A stretch of DNA of 64,000 bases. Origin: Locusta migratoria. Lineage: Eukaryota > Arthropoda > Insecta > Orthoptera > Acrididae. A program made the position numbers and the translations under genes. The stretch lies in NCBI GenBank assembly GCA_026315105.1, contig CM048750.1:267707151-267771150 (forward strand), in the 5' to 3' direction. Below the pieces are notes generated by a model, which ran no database searches, was not told the DNA's origin, and saw nothing but the letters and a program-made list of their open reading frames with translations. Below are positions 1 to 11,115 of the stretch, piece by piece. Numbering within the stretch: the first letter of the stretch is position 1; each line of letters opens with the position of its first letter.

Positions 1-1745
1 TAAGCTCTCTGACCAGGCGCGCTGAGCCACAGCGCCCGGCAAGCTAAGTTAAACTAATCTAGGGGCAAGATCTGCACTCATGCCGCCAGAGATGACTCGA
101 AACTTTAACAGCGAGCAACCGCACGCTCCGCGGCAGTGCCTCTTAAGCTGCTTCCATAGACAGGTGTTCCTCCTCGTCGGAGCAACCGCTGCTATTTTGC
201 AGGGGCTCTGCTGGTCACTCACGCAGCAGGTGGTTCAGCCCTAATCATGTTTGTTTGTTATTGTTCTTGGCAAGGCTTTTTTATTACAGAGGGCATTAAG
301 CTCTCTGACCAGGCGCGCTGAGCCACAGCGCCTGACAATCTAAGTTAAACTAATCTAAGGGAAACATACGCACTAATGCCACCAGAGATGACTCAAAACT
401 TTGATGGCGAACAACCGCGCGCTCCGAGGCAATGCCTCTTGAGTTGCTTCCATAGACAGGTGTTCCTCCTTGGCGGAGCAACCGCTGCGATTTTGCAGCG
501 GCTCTGCTGGTCACTCACGCAGCAGGTGGTTCAGCCCCAATCATGTTTGTTTTTATTGTTCGACGTGTTCTTGGCTCAGATGTTTTTATTACGTAGGGCA
601 TTAATCTCTCTGACCAGACACGCTGAGCCACAGTGCCCGGCGAGCTAAGTTAAACTAATCTAGGGGCAACATACGCACTCATGCCGCCAGAGATGACTCG
701 AAACTTTGACAGCGAGCAACCACGCGCTCTACAGCAATGCCTCTTAAGCTGCTTTTATAGACAGGTGTTCCTCCTCGGCGGAGCAACCGCTGAGATTTTG
801 CAGTGGCTCCGCTGGTCACTCATGCAGCAGGTGGTTCAGCCCCAATCATGTTTGTTAGTGTTTGACGTGTTCTTGGCAAGGCTTTTTTATTACAGAGGGC
901 ATTAAGCTCTCTGACCAGGTGCGCTGAGCCACAGTGCCCGGCAAACTGAGTTAAACTAATCTAAGGGCAACATACCCACTTCTGCCGCCAGAGATGAATC
1001 AAAACTTTGATGGTGAGCAACCGAGCGCTCCGCAGCAATACCTCTTAAGCTGCTTCCGTAGACAGGTGTTCCTCCTCGGCGGAGCAACTGCTGTGATTTT
1101 GCAGCGGCTCTGCTGGTCACTCACGCAGCAGGTGGTTCAGTACCAATCATGTTTGTTTCTTACTGTTCGACGTGTTCTTGGCAAGGCTTTTTTTTTATTA
1201 CAGAGGGCATTAGGCTCTCTGACCAGGCGCGCTGAGACACAGCGCCTGGCAAGCTAAGTTAAACTAATCTAGGGGCAACATACGCACCCATTCCGCTGGC
1301 AGGATTCGAACCTTTGAGGACGAGCAACCGCGCGCACCGCAGCAATGCCTCTTAAGCTGCTTTTATAGACAGGTGTTCCTTCTCGGCGGAGCGACCACTG
1401 TGATTTTGCGGCGGCTCCGCTGGTCACTCACACAGCAGGTGGTTCAGCCCCGATCACGTTTGTTTATTATTATTCGACGTGTTCTTAGCAAGGCTTGGCA
1501 AGGGCATTAAGCTCTCTGATCAGGCGTGCTGAGCCACAGCGCCCGGCAAGCTAAGTTAAACTAATCTAGGGGCAACATACGTACCCATGCCGCTGGAAGG
1601 ACTCGAACCTTTGAGGACGAGGAACCACGCGCACCGCAGCAATGCCTCTTTTATAGACAGGTGTTCCTCCTCAGCGGAGCAACCGCTGCGATTTTGCAGC
1701 GGCTCCGCTGGTCACTCAAGCAGCAGGTGGTTCAGCCCCAATGAC
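1..1745 (-). repeat. Tandem array of about 302-bp units with tRNA-like core
   Basis: Five full units and one partial unit are seen, starting near 1, 297, 602, 903, 1211 and 1508 (lengths 296-308). On the minus strand the units carry tRNA-promoter-like sequence: a B box (reverse complement GGATTCGAACC at 1302-1312, GGACTCGAACC at 1599-1609, decayed in the other units) and a stretch resembling the 3' body of the window's main SINE family. The unit therefore probably arose from a SINE that was tandemly amplified. Reading frames of 70-90 codons recur in step with the units because the repeat is locally stop-free; I do not call them genes. The window starts inside the array, so its true length is unknown. 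Confidence 0.85.
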
Positions 1746-2250
1746 CTTGAAGAACCTGTTTCTACCTGGCGGCCAGACAAAGGGCGCTGTGGCTTATGGT
1801 GAGCGGTTCCGCAGCACGCACCGAGCAGCCCCATAAGCCGCCGTGCAAGCAGACGCCGCTACGCCCGCACATCCGCGGCGGTTTGGAAGTGCAGTCGCTG
1901 GTATTTTGAAGCCGAAGCGGAAGAGCGGAAGGACCGCCACTGTAGCCGCGCCTATGAACGATTCCCACGCTGCATTATGAGAAATAGTGCACTACCAAAC
2001 CGCCGCGATTCTCCCGCCGCGGAGCAACCGCGGAATATAAACACAGCCTTCGAATGCTCGGCCTCTGCACTGCTGCAGCAACTGAGCGATCCAGGCACCA
2101 TTCCCTTCCTGTCCAAATTATCAACTTGCCCACTGCTGTAAGCCATAGAGCATATTAATGCATCCACATTGAAATTTTTACTTTCCTGATGGGGGCATAT
2201 TTACAGTTATTTGTATGGTGTCTCTCCTTTTGGGAGACTATCTTTGCCAC
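1746..2250. other. GC-rich unassigned spacer
   Basis: About 500 bases, GC-rich between 1770 and 2100, lie between the tandem array and a SINE. I see no convincing reading frame, splice-site pair or repeat here. Short open frames on the minus strand have no recognisable protein pattern. Confidence 0.4.
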
Positions 2251-2447
2251 AGCGGATTAGCCGCGTTTACTGGAGCGCCGTGTTATGGTGCGCGCGGTCT
2301 TTCGCCGTCGGAGGTTCGATTCCCCCTTCCGGCATGGGTGTTTCTGTGGTCCTTAGGTTGGTTTAGCTTAGACTAAGTAGTTTGTAAGCTAGGGACTAAT
2401 AACCAAGCAGTTGAGTCCCATAGATTTACAAACATTTGAACATTTCT
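2251..2447 (+). mobile_element. tRNA-derived SINE
   Basis: The head is tRNA-like with a B box GGTTCGATTCC at 2313-2323. It is followed by the body and tail shared with the other family-A SINEs of this window, ending in a TTACAAACATTTGAACATT-type tail. Known biology: such SINEs are transcribed by RNA polymerase III from A and B boxes and moved by LINE enzymes. I could not find a clear target duplication. Confidence 0.75.
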
Positions 2448-2540
2448 TGACACCATCTTCTGCTTTATATAGACAGTAGATATTTCTGTGTTGTTGAAAT
2501 TCAGAACAGTTGTCATTCAAAACAATAGGAAACTGTACTT

Positions 2541-3430
2541 CGAAGTCTCTGCGGGTTTTCTGCCGGATAATAAAATCAAACTGATTCAATATTTCGACCG
2601 TACAGCTGTCCGCCGTCTTCAGGAAACTGCTGCTGCTGAGTCCCGCTGAATACTGGTGCAAGAGCGAAGTACGGCGTCCTATATAGGCGTCGGTCGCGTG
2701 CACGGCGCATGCGCCGGCCGTCACAGTTACTAGCTCCTAGACAGGACTGGTGGCGCCGTCTCTAGTGGAACAGGGCACAACGATATATCGCACCTAACAT
2801 TAATCAGTCCCAGGTGCTGGAATCCGGGTCGAACATTGCAATTTGATGTTATTTAATAATGGATTCCATGTTCTACTAAGAGGAAACCCCATGTCTCTAT
2901 TTATTAGATTGTCCGTCACCCTGATTTCAATGGCTTCTCTGTAAACACTGTTCCAGAAACCGGAGGTGTTGGTTACTATGCGGGTTTTATCATATATCAT
3001 CTTGTGTCCTTGCGTCCTTGAAATCAGGGTGACGGACAATCTGATAAATAGAGACATGGGGTTTCCTCTTAGTAGAACATGGAATCCATTATTAAATAAT
3101 ATCAAATTGCAATGTTCGACCCGGATTCCAGCACCTGGGACTGATTAATGTTAGGTGTGATATATCGTTTTGCCCTGTTCCACTAGGGGCGGCGCCACCA
3201 GTCCTGTCTAGGAGCTAGTAACTGTGACGGCCGGCGCATGCGCCGTGCACGCGACTGACGCCTATATAGGACGCCGTACTTCGCTCTAGTATTCAGCGGG
3301 ACTCAGCAGCAGCAGTTTCCTGAAGATGGCGGACAGCTGTAATATTGAATCAGTTTGATTTTATTATCCGGCAGAAAACCCGCAGAGACTTCGAAGATTT
3401 GTCACGCCTGGAAAGCCTATGAAGTTACAT
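2541..3430. mobile_element. Penelope-like element, palindromic pair of 3' tails
   Basis: Two copies of the same PLE tail face each other: minus-strand copy about 2541-2931 and plus-strand copy about 3022-3400, separated by about 90 bp. Both encode the PLE C-terminal stretch EIRVTDNLINRDMGF followed by LSRTWNPLLNN. On the minus strand the spacer continues this frame upstream (HKMIYDKTRIVTNTSG). The whole block is flanked by an identical 17-bp direct repeat, AATAGGAAACTGTACTT, at 2524-2540 and 3431-3447, so the inverted pair probably arrived in one insertion. A CUGAAGA...GAAA motif lies in the minus copy at 2592-2622. PLEs encode an RT plus GIY-YIG endonuclease; neither domain is complete here. 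Confidence 0.85.
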
Positions 3431-3508
3431 AATAGGAAACTGTACTTTACTTACAGCTTGCAACGACACTTGATATGGTGTGTGAAGGTACTTAACCTTA
3501 TCAATACT

Positions 3509-4188
3509 TGTATAAAGGCGGGTGTCATTTATCTAAATTATCCAAAATATCTCAGAAACAACAAAAACAGTTTGAAAAATGACTTTCACCGGTATCACTT
3601 AAGCCAGTGGCTCATGAATGTAAATATTTTGAAACATTCTAAAACGAAATCATATGTGTTTTTAACACCAACTTATGTGTTTTTAAATGGACACCTTATA
3701 TTATTTCATCAGCAATCTATATCTTGACACACGACATAAAGAATGGCGTTGATTGTATCACAATAAGCCAATTACATCCCGAGATATTGCGAAGCGAAGT
3801 TGACGCTTGAATTACGCGAACGTCCTGAGACTCAGGCGAGAACACTATGCTGCTTAGAACGTATGCTAGCTGCGCGTTTCAGGTATTTCAAGCGTTAACT
3901 TCGCTTCCAAATATTTCGGAAAGTAACTGGCGCATTGCAATGCAATCAACGCCATTGCTTATGCGATTTGTCATGCTATAGATTGCTGATGGAATAATAT
4001 AGGGCGTCCATTTAAAAACACGTAAGTTTGTGTTAAAATACACATATGTTTCCGTTTTGGAATGTTTCAAGATATTTATATTCATGGATCCCTCCCTTAC
4101 ACTGATACCGGTGAAAGTCGTTTTACAATAGCTATGATTGTTCCACAGATATTTTGGGTGGTCAATATAAATGGGACACCCTGTATAC
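3509..4188. mobile_element. Foldback (long inverted repeat) element
   Basis: Two arms of roughly 300 bp are inverted copies of each other. The left terminus reads TGTATAAAGGCGGGTGTCAT and the right end reads GGGACACCCTGTATACA. Matching reading frames on opposite strands (shared NILKHSKT) are only a by-product of the inverted repeat. The centre carries GCGAAGCGAAGTTGACGCTT and its inverted partner. A partial relative of the central part occurs at 55060-55260. No transposase is seen; probably a non-autonomous DNA element. Confidence 0.7.
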
Positions 4189-4602
4189 AATAATTGATAT
4201 GATCTAAGTCATTTCAAACACTATATCTAGAGTCGTTGTGAGCTGTAAGTAAAGTACCCTGCACCAAGCACCAGCAGAAAATTCATGGAAACTGTGATTT
4301 TCCTCTTGTTTTGAAGGTCAAATGTACTTAATTTCATAAAGATTGGATTGCATGCGGAAAAATCTACTTTGTATATAAGTCAGACATGATGTCCCAAAAG
4401 AACAGACACAATATGAATAATTGTAAGTATGCCCCAAACAGAAAATGGATAATTTCAATGAGGACGCATTAATAAGCTCGCTGCCTTACGGGAATCTTGT
4501 ATAGGCTGCGATGAAGAGGAAAGATGAGCAGGGGGCACTATCATCGTAGTGTGCTTGAAGTTCAGAATATGGGCAGGAAGGAAAGCTTGCCTGGAACGAC
4601 AA
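4189..4602. other. Unassigned AT-rich spacer
   Basis: I see no coding pattern, TE terminus or tandem structure between the foldback element and the tRNA-like sequence. Confidence 0.35.
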
Positions 4603-4660
4603 ATTGGTTAAGGCGGCCACTAGCCCGACGCGGGATAACCGGATTCGAATCCAGGTCCTG
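4603..4660 (+). repeat. tRNA-like sequence (SINE head or decayed tRNA)
   Basis: A B-box-like GGATTCGAATCC lies at 4641-4652, preceded by TTGGTTAAGGCGGCCAC, which resembles a tRNA D-arm/A-box region. The cloverleaf is not convincing and the 3' body does not match family A, so I call it a tRNA-derived fragment and not a functional tRNA gene. Confidence 0.45.
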
Positions 4661-4929
4661 CAAAAATTTTCAACTTCGCCGTGGATTTACTTCAATGCCC
4701 TGAAACGGTCGAAATATTTCAATATTTAAAATTCGTAAAATGCGGCGGTTAGTGTCAACCAATAGTGTTTGTTCTTCCTGAATGGACCGAAACAGCAGAC
4801 ACCACATTAATAATTATAAACTACGTATTTATGCGTGAACATCCCGGGTCCCGAAAACATGAGTGAATGTTTATCCACACGAGCTAGTGAGTGCTATCAA
4901 TACTATACATCAAGCTCATCAGAGAATAC

Positions 4930-5935
4930 AAATTACAGAAATGTCTGTTTAATAAGGCATTGTTGCAAAATACTAACTCAAATTCCTTACAGACAAATGA
5001 AAGAACTGATAGAATCCGACCTCGGGGAAGATCAGTTTGCATTTAGCAGAAATGTAAGAATACGAGAGGCAATACTCATATTATGACTTCTCCTAGAAGA
5101 TAGATTAAGTAAAGGCAAACATACACTTTAGCTTTTGTAGATTTAGAAACAGCGTTTGATATTATTGACTGGAATACACTATCTCAAATTCTGAAGGTAG
5201 CCGTGCTCAAGTATAGGGAACTAAAAGCTTTATACAAATTACACAAAGACCAGACAGCAGATTGGAAGGGGATGAAAGGGACGCAGTGTTACTGAATTTG
5301 TTAACTAAGCAAGCTGTGAAAGAATGCAAGCACAAATGTGCAGAAAAAAATAAAGTTCAATAATAAGTAGTTTGTAAGTTTAGGGACTGATGTCCCCGTA
5401 GTTAAGTCCCATAAGCTTTACAAACATTTGAACATTTTTGGATCTGCAAGAGTAACTGAACGGATTTGATAGACTTTTGAAACGAGCTTATAAGGTAAAC
5501 AATAACAATAGTCAAGTAAGAGCTAGTGGAATATATTGTAAGAAAATTAGGACGATGCATTCAGACAAAACGATGGTAGAAGCTTTTTAAGTGTGGTGCA
5601 ACAGAAATATTCTGAAGATTAGATGGGTAGTCACGTAACTAATGATTAAATGAACAGAATGGCGGAGAAAATAAGTTTCTAGCATATCTTGATTGAGAGA
5701 AAGGATAGACTGAGTAGGACACATTCTGAGACATCATGCAACCGTCAATTTAACAATGGAAGGAAGTGTATGGGGTAAAACTCGCAGAAGGAGGTCGACG
5801 GATGAATAAGGTAAACAGACTGAAATGGATGTGGCTTACCGTTCTTATGAGGGCATGGACAGGCTTTCACAGGACAGAATTGGGTGGAGAGCTGGATGAA
5901 ACCAGACTGGAGGCCGCCACAATAACAACAACAAC
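4930..5935 (+). pseudogene. RTE-clade LINE fragment (RT and C-terminus)
   Basis: Around 4960-5086 the translation reads CKILTQIPYRQMKELIESDL then GEDQFAFSRN, the same RT segment found at 23600-23700 in the nearly full-length RTE copy. An equivalent of the LEKAFDN region follows at about 5135, and the C-terminal part (matching LVGHILRH and VWGKTRRRR-like stretches) spans 5560-5900. The end is an (ACA)-rich tail at about 5925-5937, as in the 24830 copy. The frame is destroyed by stops and shifts, a large internal portion is missing, and a SINE tail sits at 5362-5438. Not functional. Confidence 0.75.
5362..5438 (+). mobile_element. SINE family A, 3' tail only
   Basis: Only the terminal portion of the family-A SINE is present, with TAGTTTGTAAGTTTAGGGAC and the TTACAAACATTTGAACATT end. 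It lies inside the RTE fragment. The tRNA head is missing, which fits 5' truncation during target-primed integration. Confidence 0.75.
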
Positions 5936-6756
5936 ATACAGAGTATTCCGAAAAATCTCGCATAATTTTTGTGTTGATTTTACACCTATCTATCTATATT
6001 AGTGGTTTCCAATCTCTGGACGGCGACTCTATGTGGTCTGCCACAGGTAAAGTATGGTCTGTGAATCATAAAATTTCAAACTTTTGTTAACTGTAAATAT
6101 ATAGTGCAGATCAGAAATTATACCTTTTACCCATTTCTAACGTCAAAGATCCTCTCCGGGGGACACCACCTTGACGAAGCACTGTCCGTGTGGGTGGAGA
6201 GACTTGCGCATCCGTGGCAAGCTGAGGGCTATACCGAAGGTAGAGAACCTACTGCCGGAAAGGCCTCAGCTGATGGATCAGACTAAGAGTGTCCCACAAC
6301 GTCCCGTCTTCCTTATCCTCTCCCAGTCCTTTCGCAGTTACTTTCCCAACCCAAGGTGTGATGCGATCCGTGCCGAGGGGTGCTTGGCACATGGGTGGAT
6401 GTGTCTCGAACGGAGCTTCAGGGATACCGCGCGGGGGTATCATGGTGTGGACCATATAAATCCCCAAATCTCGTGGGACTAAGATGAACACAGAGAAAGA
6501 AAGTATTTTAAAAGAATCTGAGGGGCAATGTGAGATCTCAGATATTCAGACATCGAGATCAGGACGATGGAGTGCACTCCTACTTCTGAATCAGGGTCTA
6601 GACCTGAGCAAGAAGTGGGAAATGTAACGGAGAAGTTGGACCAGATTAGGATTAAGGCCTTGTCTGGAGCTCAGAGGAGGAAACTTCTCAAGGAACAGAA
6701 GCAAAAGGAAGGAAAATAATGGCTTCCTAAACAAAAGTGGAGGGAATCAAAAGGGC

Positions 6757-7466
6757 TTGAGCCCAAGACCCCCAAAAATAAACTGCCTCAGGTCGAAGGG
6801 GATACACAGACCCCCTCGACGTCAAAGGCAGGTTGGCAAGAGGGTGAGGAAGGAATCTAAGACTCCCTCCTCTCTGGACAAGCGTGAAAATAAAAGGCTG
6901 GGGCAGGAAATAGGGAAACAGACCTATAGTACTGCAGTCTCGATCTTTAGAATGGCGGTTGTCCAAGAAGGATACCCACTGGTGAGCATCAACTCGCAGG
7001 AGGAGGAGCTCGTGCAGATGGCCCTCTTCAAAGAGATTGGGGGGACGCTGCTCCAGGACCCAAATTCAGGAGGGTCTATCTAGATCGCGGTGCCCTCATT
7101 TTTGTCTGTGAGGGGGAGCACTCAGCAGAATGGTTTAAGGGCAAGGTGCCCATGATATCCCCGTGGGAAGATGCGAAGCTGCTGGTCAAGACAGCAGCCG
7201 AACTCCTGAGGACCGCAAAGGTATCAATATGGATACCCAAGATCCTTAAGGATGTCTCTCCAAAGACTCTGTTCGAGAAAATAAGGGTCCAGAACCCAAA
7301 AGCCTCGACAGAGGATTGGAGGGTAATTAACCAAAAGGTCGTTCCGGAAGGACGAACCCTGGTGGTGGAGGTCGGAGAGAAGTCCCTTAAGCTAATGCGA
7401 GAGCAAGGCCTGAAACTGTTTTTTAGGGTTCTCACAGGTCGCCGTCAGGGTAATCAAAGACCTTAA
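6757..7466 (+). pseudogene. LINE ORF1 with DUF4780-like domain
   Basis: The second half (about 7068-7466) reads RRVYLDRGALIFVCEGEHS, then WFKGKVP and WEDAKLLVKT, and ends in LKLFFRVLTGRRQ. I recognise this as the DUF4780-type domain common in insect LINE ORF1 proteins. The first half is a basic, low-complexity N-terminus in another frame, so at least one frameshift lies near 7060. It ends eight bases before the endonuclease ORF. Family knowledge suggests an RNA-binding role; nothing here shows it is expressed. Confidence 0.6.
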
Positions 7467-7474
7467 AGGCAATA

Positions 7475-8548
7475 ATGGCAGCAAGATGGGGACTGGAAGT
7501 GCTGCAGATAAACCTGCAGCACAGTAAAGGGGCCACTGCTGCCCTCAACCGTCGCCTGGGAAAACAGGAGGTGGACGTGGCCCTGATACAAGAACCCTAT
7601 TTATACAAAGGGGGTGAATCGGGCCTCGGTGGTACTGGAGGTAAGCTGATTTATGCTAGAAATCTAAGAAACTCCAGAACATGCATTTATGTTAGAAATA
7701 GAAACTCTTTCATACTAATGATGGATTTTTGTTCCAGGGACCTGGTGACCATCAGGATGCAGAAACGTGAGGAAGGTATCACGATGGAAACTGTTTTGCC
7801 CTCAGCATACCTTCCTTACGAAGGCAGCTCTCCTTCTTTGGAAGTGAGGATACTGACAGAAGCTGGTGTCGAACTGTTGGTGGGATGTGATGCCAATGCC
7901 CACAATCTATCGTGGGGCAGCAAGGACACCAACAGTAGAGGTGAGCACCTTCTTGAATTTCTCCTATCTAACAACTTGGAGATCCTGAATAGGGGTGATG
8001 AACCTACATTCAGGAATAGTAGAAGGGAAGAAGTAATTGACATAACTTTTGGTTCCATGATGAGGGCAGTTACGCCAAACAGTGGCATGTGGTCCTGGAG
8101 CCATCCTCATCAGATCACATGTATATTAAATTCAAGGTTAAAATGGGAGCCAGACAGACCATGGCCTTTAGGAATCCCAGGAAAACGGACTGAGAGACAT
8201 ATAGGAGAGACCTTGACTTCAGCCTATCGGAAATTAAAACTTCGATAAGAAATGCAGCAGAGTTTGAGGAAGTAGCAGAGGTCGTAACCTCTGCTATAGT
8301 GACCTCATTCCAGGACAACTGCTCAATCACCAAGACGTGCACAAATAGGAGTGTTCCTTGGTGGAATAATAACCTGGAAATGCAAAGGAAACAAGTACGA
8401 AGACAGTTTAACCTTGCGAGGTGCAAAGGACAATGGGCAAAGTATCGTGAAACCCTTGTCAATTACAACCTTGCCATCAGACGCGCAAAGGAGGCATCCT
8501 GGAAGGTGTTCTGTGAGGAAGTGGATTTTTAAATTAATACTGAGAAAC
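7475..8548 (+). pseudogene. LINE endonuclease (APE-type) with frameshift
   Basis: The open frame 7475-8248 gives LEVLQINLQHSKGATAALNR, DVALIQEPYLYKGG and the metal-site region LLVGCDANAHNLSWGS; these are APE-type endonuclease motifs of R1/Loa/I-like LINEs. The final SDH motif is read in a different frame near 8100 (EPSSSDHMYIKF), so one frameshift lies just before it. The shifted frame continues through an in-frame stop to about 8548. Known function: nicking target DNA to prime reverse transcription. This copy is dead because of the shift and because no RT follows. Confidence 0.75.
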
Positions 8549-8610
8549 AAAGTATATGGTAACAGGAGGTAAAGAACAAGATATAGAACTGGATAGTGGA
8601 ATTAAAAATG

Positions 8611-8732
8611 TAACTGATATTAAACTGAAGGAGAGGCATTGAATTAAAATTTGTACCATTGCTAGGATTCGACCCCAGCATCTCCTACTTACTAGGCAGG
8701 AACTATATAATTAAGCCACCATGACTTGATGG
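8611..8732 (-). mobile_element. SINE-like element with tRNA head
   Basis: Read on the minus strand, a tRNA-like head (GGTGGCTTA..., B box GGGTCGAATCC) is followed by a tail TGCCTCTCCTTCAGTTTAAT. The same family occurs in the opposite orientation at 9052-9202. It differs from family A. Confidence 0.65.
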
Positions 8733-8937
8733 ATGTAGCGACTGCACGGAGCATCTTAAGGCACGTCTCCCTTCACAACTCAAACTTCAATTCTGCCTCA
8801 AGTTCCCCTATGTAAATACGTATCAATTTCGCCGAGGCTCTCCAAAAGCGGAATAACACCCCAGCAATGAACGTTAATTGGAACTGTCCTGCCTTGTTCC
8901 TCAGGCATACGTGATATATGTAAATATAAAATAATAA

Positions 8938-9202
8938 ATAATTGTCCAAAGACACATTTTGTCTCAATATATATCACAGATATTAAACTGAAAGAGAGGC
9001 AGTGAATTAAAATTTGTGCCATAGCCAAAATATGCAGTCGCCATATCCATTAATTCATGGTGGCTTAGTGGTATATCGCCTGTCTAGTAAGTAGGAGCTC
9101 TCAGGTTCGAACCCTGATCATGGCACAAATATTAATTAAATGCCTCTCCTTCAGTTTAATTTTTATGATATATATTGAGACAAATTATGTCTTTGGATAA
9201 TG
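8938..9202. repeat. Inverted pair of SINE tails with intact tRNA-like head
   Basis: The minus arm (8938-9027) and plus arm (about 9115-9202) are inverted copies sharing TTGTCTCAATATATATCA and GCCTCTCCTTCAGTTTAA-type sequence. The plus copy has a full tRNA-like head at 9052-9120 (GGTGGCTTAGTGGTATATCG, B box GGTTCGAACCC). Two copies of one SINE family have probably inserted head-on, or one was copied inverted. Confidence 0.65.
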
Positions 9203-9750
9203 ATTTGTTCTTTGTAAAAATGTATGTGAATATGAATGTCGAGGAATTACATTTAGTGAATATGGAAGGGATGAGAAGAACATGTGGAGCACTATGGGAA
9301 AGATTTAGGATATGATCAAGACTCTACATCCGATATTATGAAATAATAATATACCTAATTTAAAAATAGAATCAGTCATCACATATGGGCCAGAATTGTG
9401 TGTCATAGATAAATACAGTAAACGGTAACTACTTTCTACAGAGATGTCATAGTAGAGAAGATGCTGAAGTTTTATTTTGTTTGCTCAAGAGAGAAATAAA
9501 ATAGATAGAGGAAGAATGACTGCTACAACCACCTTTATAGATGAAATTAACGATAAAAATAGTAATAGTATTGACATTTGTGACATACAGAACAGGATAT
9601 GACCGTAAACTTAAAATATTGATTCACATCATCTAAATTCCTCATTGTATCAATGGATTAACAAGAAAGATTCTCGACATTTCCAAATGTTACCAGAGGA
9701 AATAACCACTGGATTGAATGTTTTATTCATTGCAGCAACTGAGTTTTATA
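9203..9750. other. Unassigned AT-rich DNA
   Basis: No coding pattern or TE terminus was recognised. Short open frames lack any family signature. Confidence 0.35.
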
Positions 9751-10062
9751 GGTTAGAAAAGAAAACAGCCACAAGTTGCAAGGTTGTAGAGTTATTTACA
9801 ACCGGTTTGAACTCTTATTGCCTTTCTTCAGGCATATTAAGTGTGCCCTATCAGTTTGCATAGAGCGTTTTGTAATCATACTATCAAGTGCAGAGATTAT
9901 GCTAGCATAATATCTGCACGTGATGGTCAATGTGATTACAAGATGCTCTATGTACACATATAGGGCACAATTAATATACCTGAAGAAGGGCAATAATTGC
10001 TCGAAACCGGTTGTAAAATAACTCTGCAACCTTGAAACTGGTGACTGTTTATTTTTCCAGCC
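9751..10062. mobile_element. Foldback element with GAAACCGG motif
   Basis: The two arms (about 9751-9880 and 9930-10062) are inverted copies along nearly their whole length, with a central near-palindrome around GTGCAGAGATTATGCTAGCA. The plus strand of the right arm contains CTGAAGA (9980-9986), a short self-complementary stem (GGGCAA, loop TAA, TTGCTC) and GAAA (10003-10006), a hammerhead-core-like arrangement. A related GAAACCGGT motif lies in a hairpin at 37170-37500. No protein is encoded. Confidence 0.75.
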
Positions 10063-10960
10063 ATAAGATTATGATGAAAAATAAATATGTCGTCCTGGGA
10101 GTGATAGAAAAAAAATAATAAGTCGCAGGAAATATCTCCAGAGGAGGAGTTGGAGTTCAGAGACATGGTAGAATCAGTAATAAGGATGAATAAAGTCAAA
10201 TTTCATAAGAATGGTTAATTTAATTCCAATGTCAGTACTACCTCTTCACACATTTGTTAATTACTGCATATGAATGTAAATCACGAAGCAGAGCCTCGTC
10301 CGATGACTTACATCTCTTACTACTTTTCTAGAACGGATATATAATCAATCGGCTCCAGCTTACGACGGAAATAGACTTGTTTTCAGGATGTATCGTACTT
10401 TGAAGCAAGGACATCTATAGCAGAAATGTGGTAAGGAAACCCTGTTCGGGCAGCAGTGCTGTTTGGTCTCCCTTTGAGATTCCTGAGTCTAATATGCTAT
10501 TCCATCTGTTGTGCTGACAGCATGGATACTGATGAAGAAGAAGGAGATCTCACCCTCGAAAAGAAAGAGTGAAAAGATAAGTCATCATCCTTGAATATAT
10601 ATGATAGAGGGACACACTTACATGATAGTACATTTATACTGAGTGCTGGTTTTATTAATACAATTAATTGAGCTAGTGATACAACACTTAACTAATCATT
10701 ATCATAGTTTTCTTTCATTTTCTTGTGACAAAAATCATAAAACATTGCAAAATGATGTTTGTGCTTTTACCAAACCAGTGGTCATCATTGGAAATTCAGA
10801 ATACTCACTGATGGAATTAAGCCGATAGTATAGTTTGGGGTGGTACTGGTGCTAACCAAGCAGCATTTCATCTCTGGAGTGTTAGTTCCTGTCTTCGTAG
10901 AAATGGTTACATTTCAACAGGACAATGACCACAAGTGAGACGAAAAGTTCATGATTTCTT
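10063..10960. other. Unassigned AT-rich DNA
   Basis: About 900 bases without a recognisable gene or repeat boundary. It could hold decayed LINE sequence upstream of the jockey-type fragment that begins near 10965, but I cannot support that from the translation. Confidence 0.35.
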
Positions 10961-11115
10961 CTACAGCCATCGGACGTCCTTACTGTCTTGGCAGCACTTG
11001 CCGTGCAAGGTAGAACTTTTCAGGGGGTGGAAGAAAAACTCACAACAAGTCTTAAGGCATTATCTAGCTACTACGATAGCAACTACCTGAAGCCAAACCC
11101 TTCCAAAACAAAAGT

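Larger units (their letters stand above)
6130..8555 (+). mobile_element. R1/Loa-like LINE, 3'-truncated (no RT)
   Basis: A 5' untranslated region (about 6130-6480) precedes an ORF1-type gene (about 6757-7466) and an endonuclease ORF starting at 7475. Coding similarity ends near 8548, in a basic region between endonuclease and RT (RRQFNLARCKGQWAKY), and a SINE cluster follows. The RT, RNase H and 3' end are absent. LINEs normally lose their 5' end, so loss of the 3' half implies a later deletion or rearrangement. Clade assignment rests on ORF1 and endonuclease patterns only. Confidence 0.75.

Noticed and set aside
376..1257. Three similar 74-90-codon reading frames in tandem
   Set aside because: They recur with the 302-bp repeat period and encode no recognisable domain; they reflect one stop-poor frame of the repeat unit.
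2966..3148. Apparent duplicated small protein on both strands (EIRVTDNLINRD...)
   Set aside because: It is the PLE C-terminal coding stretch present in both arms of the inverted pair, not two genes.
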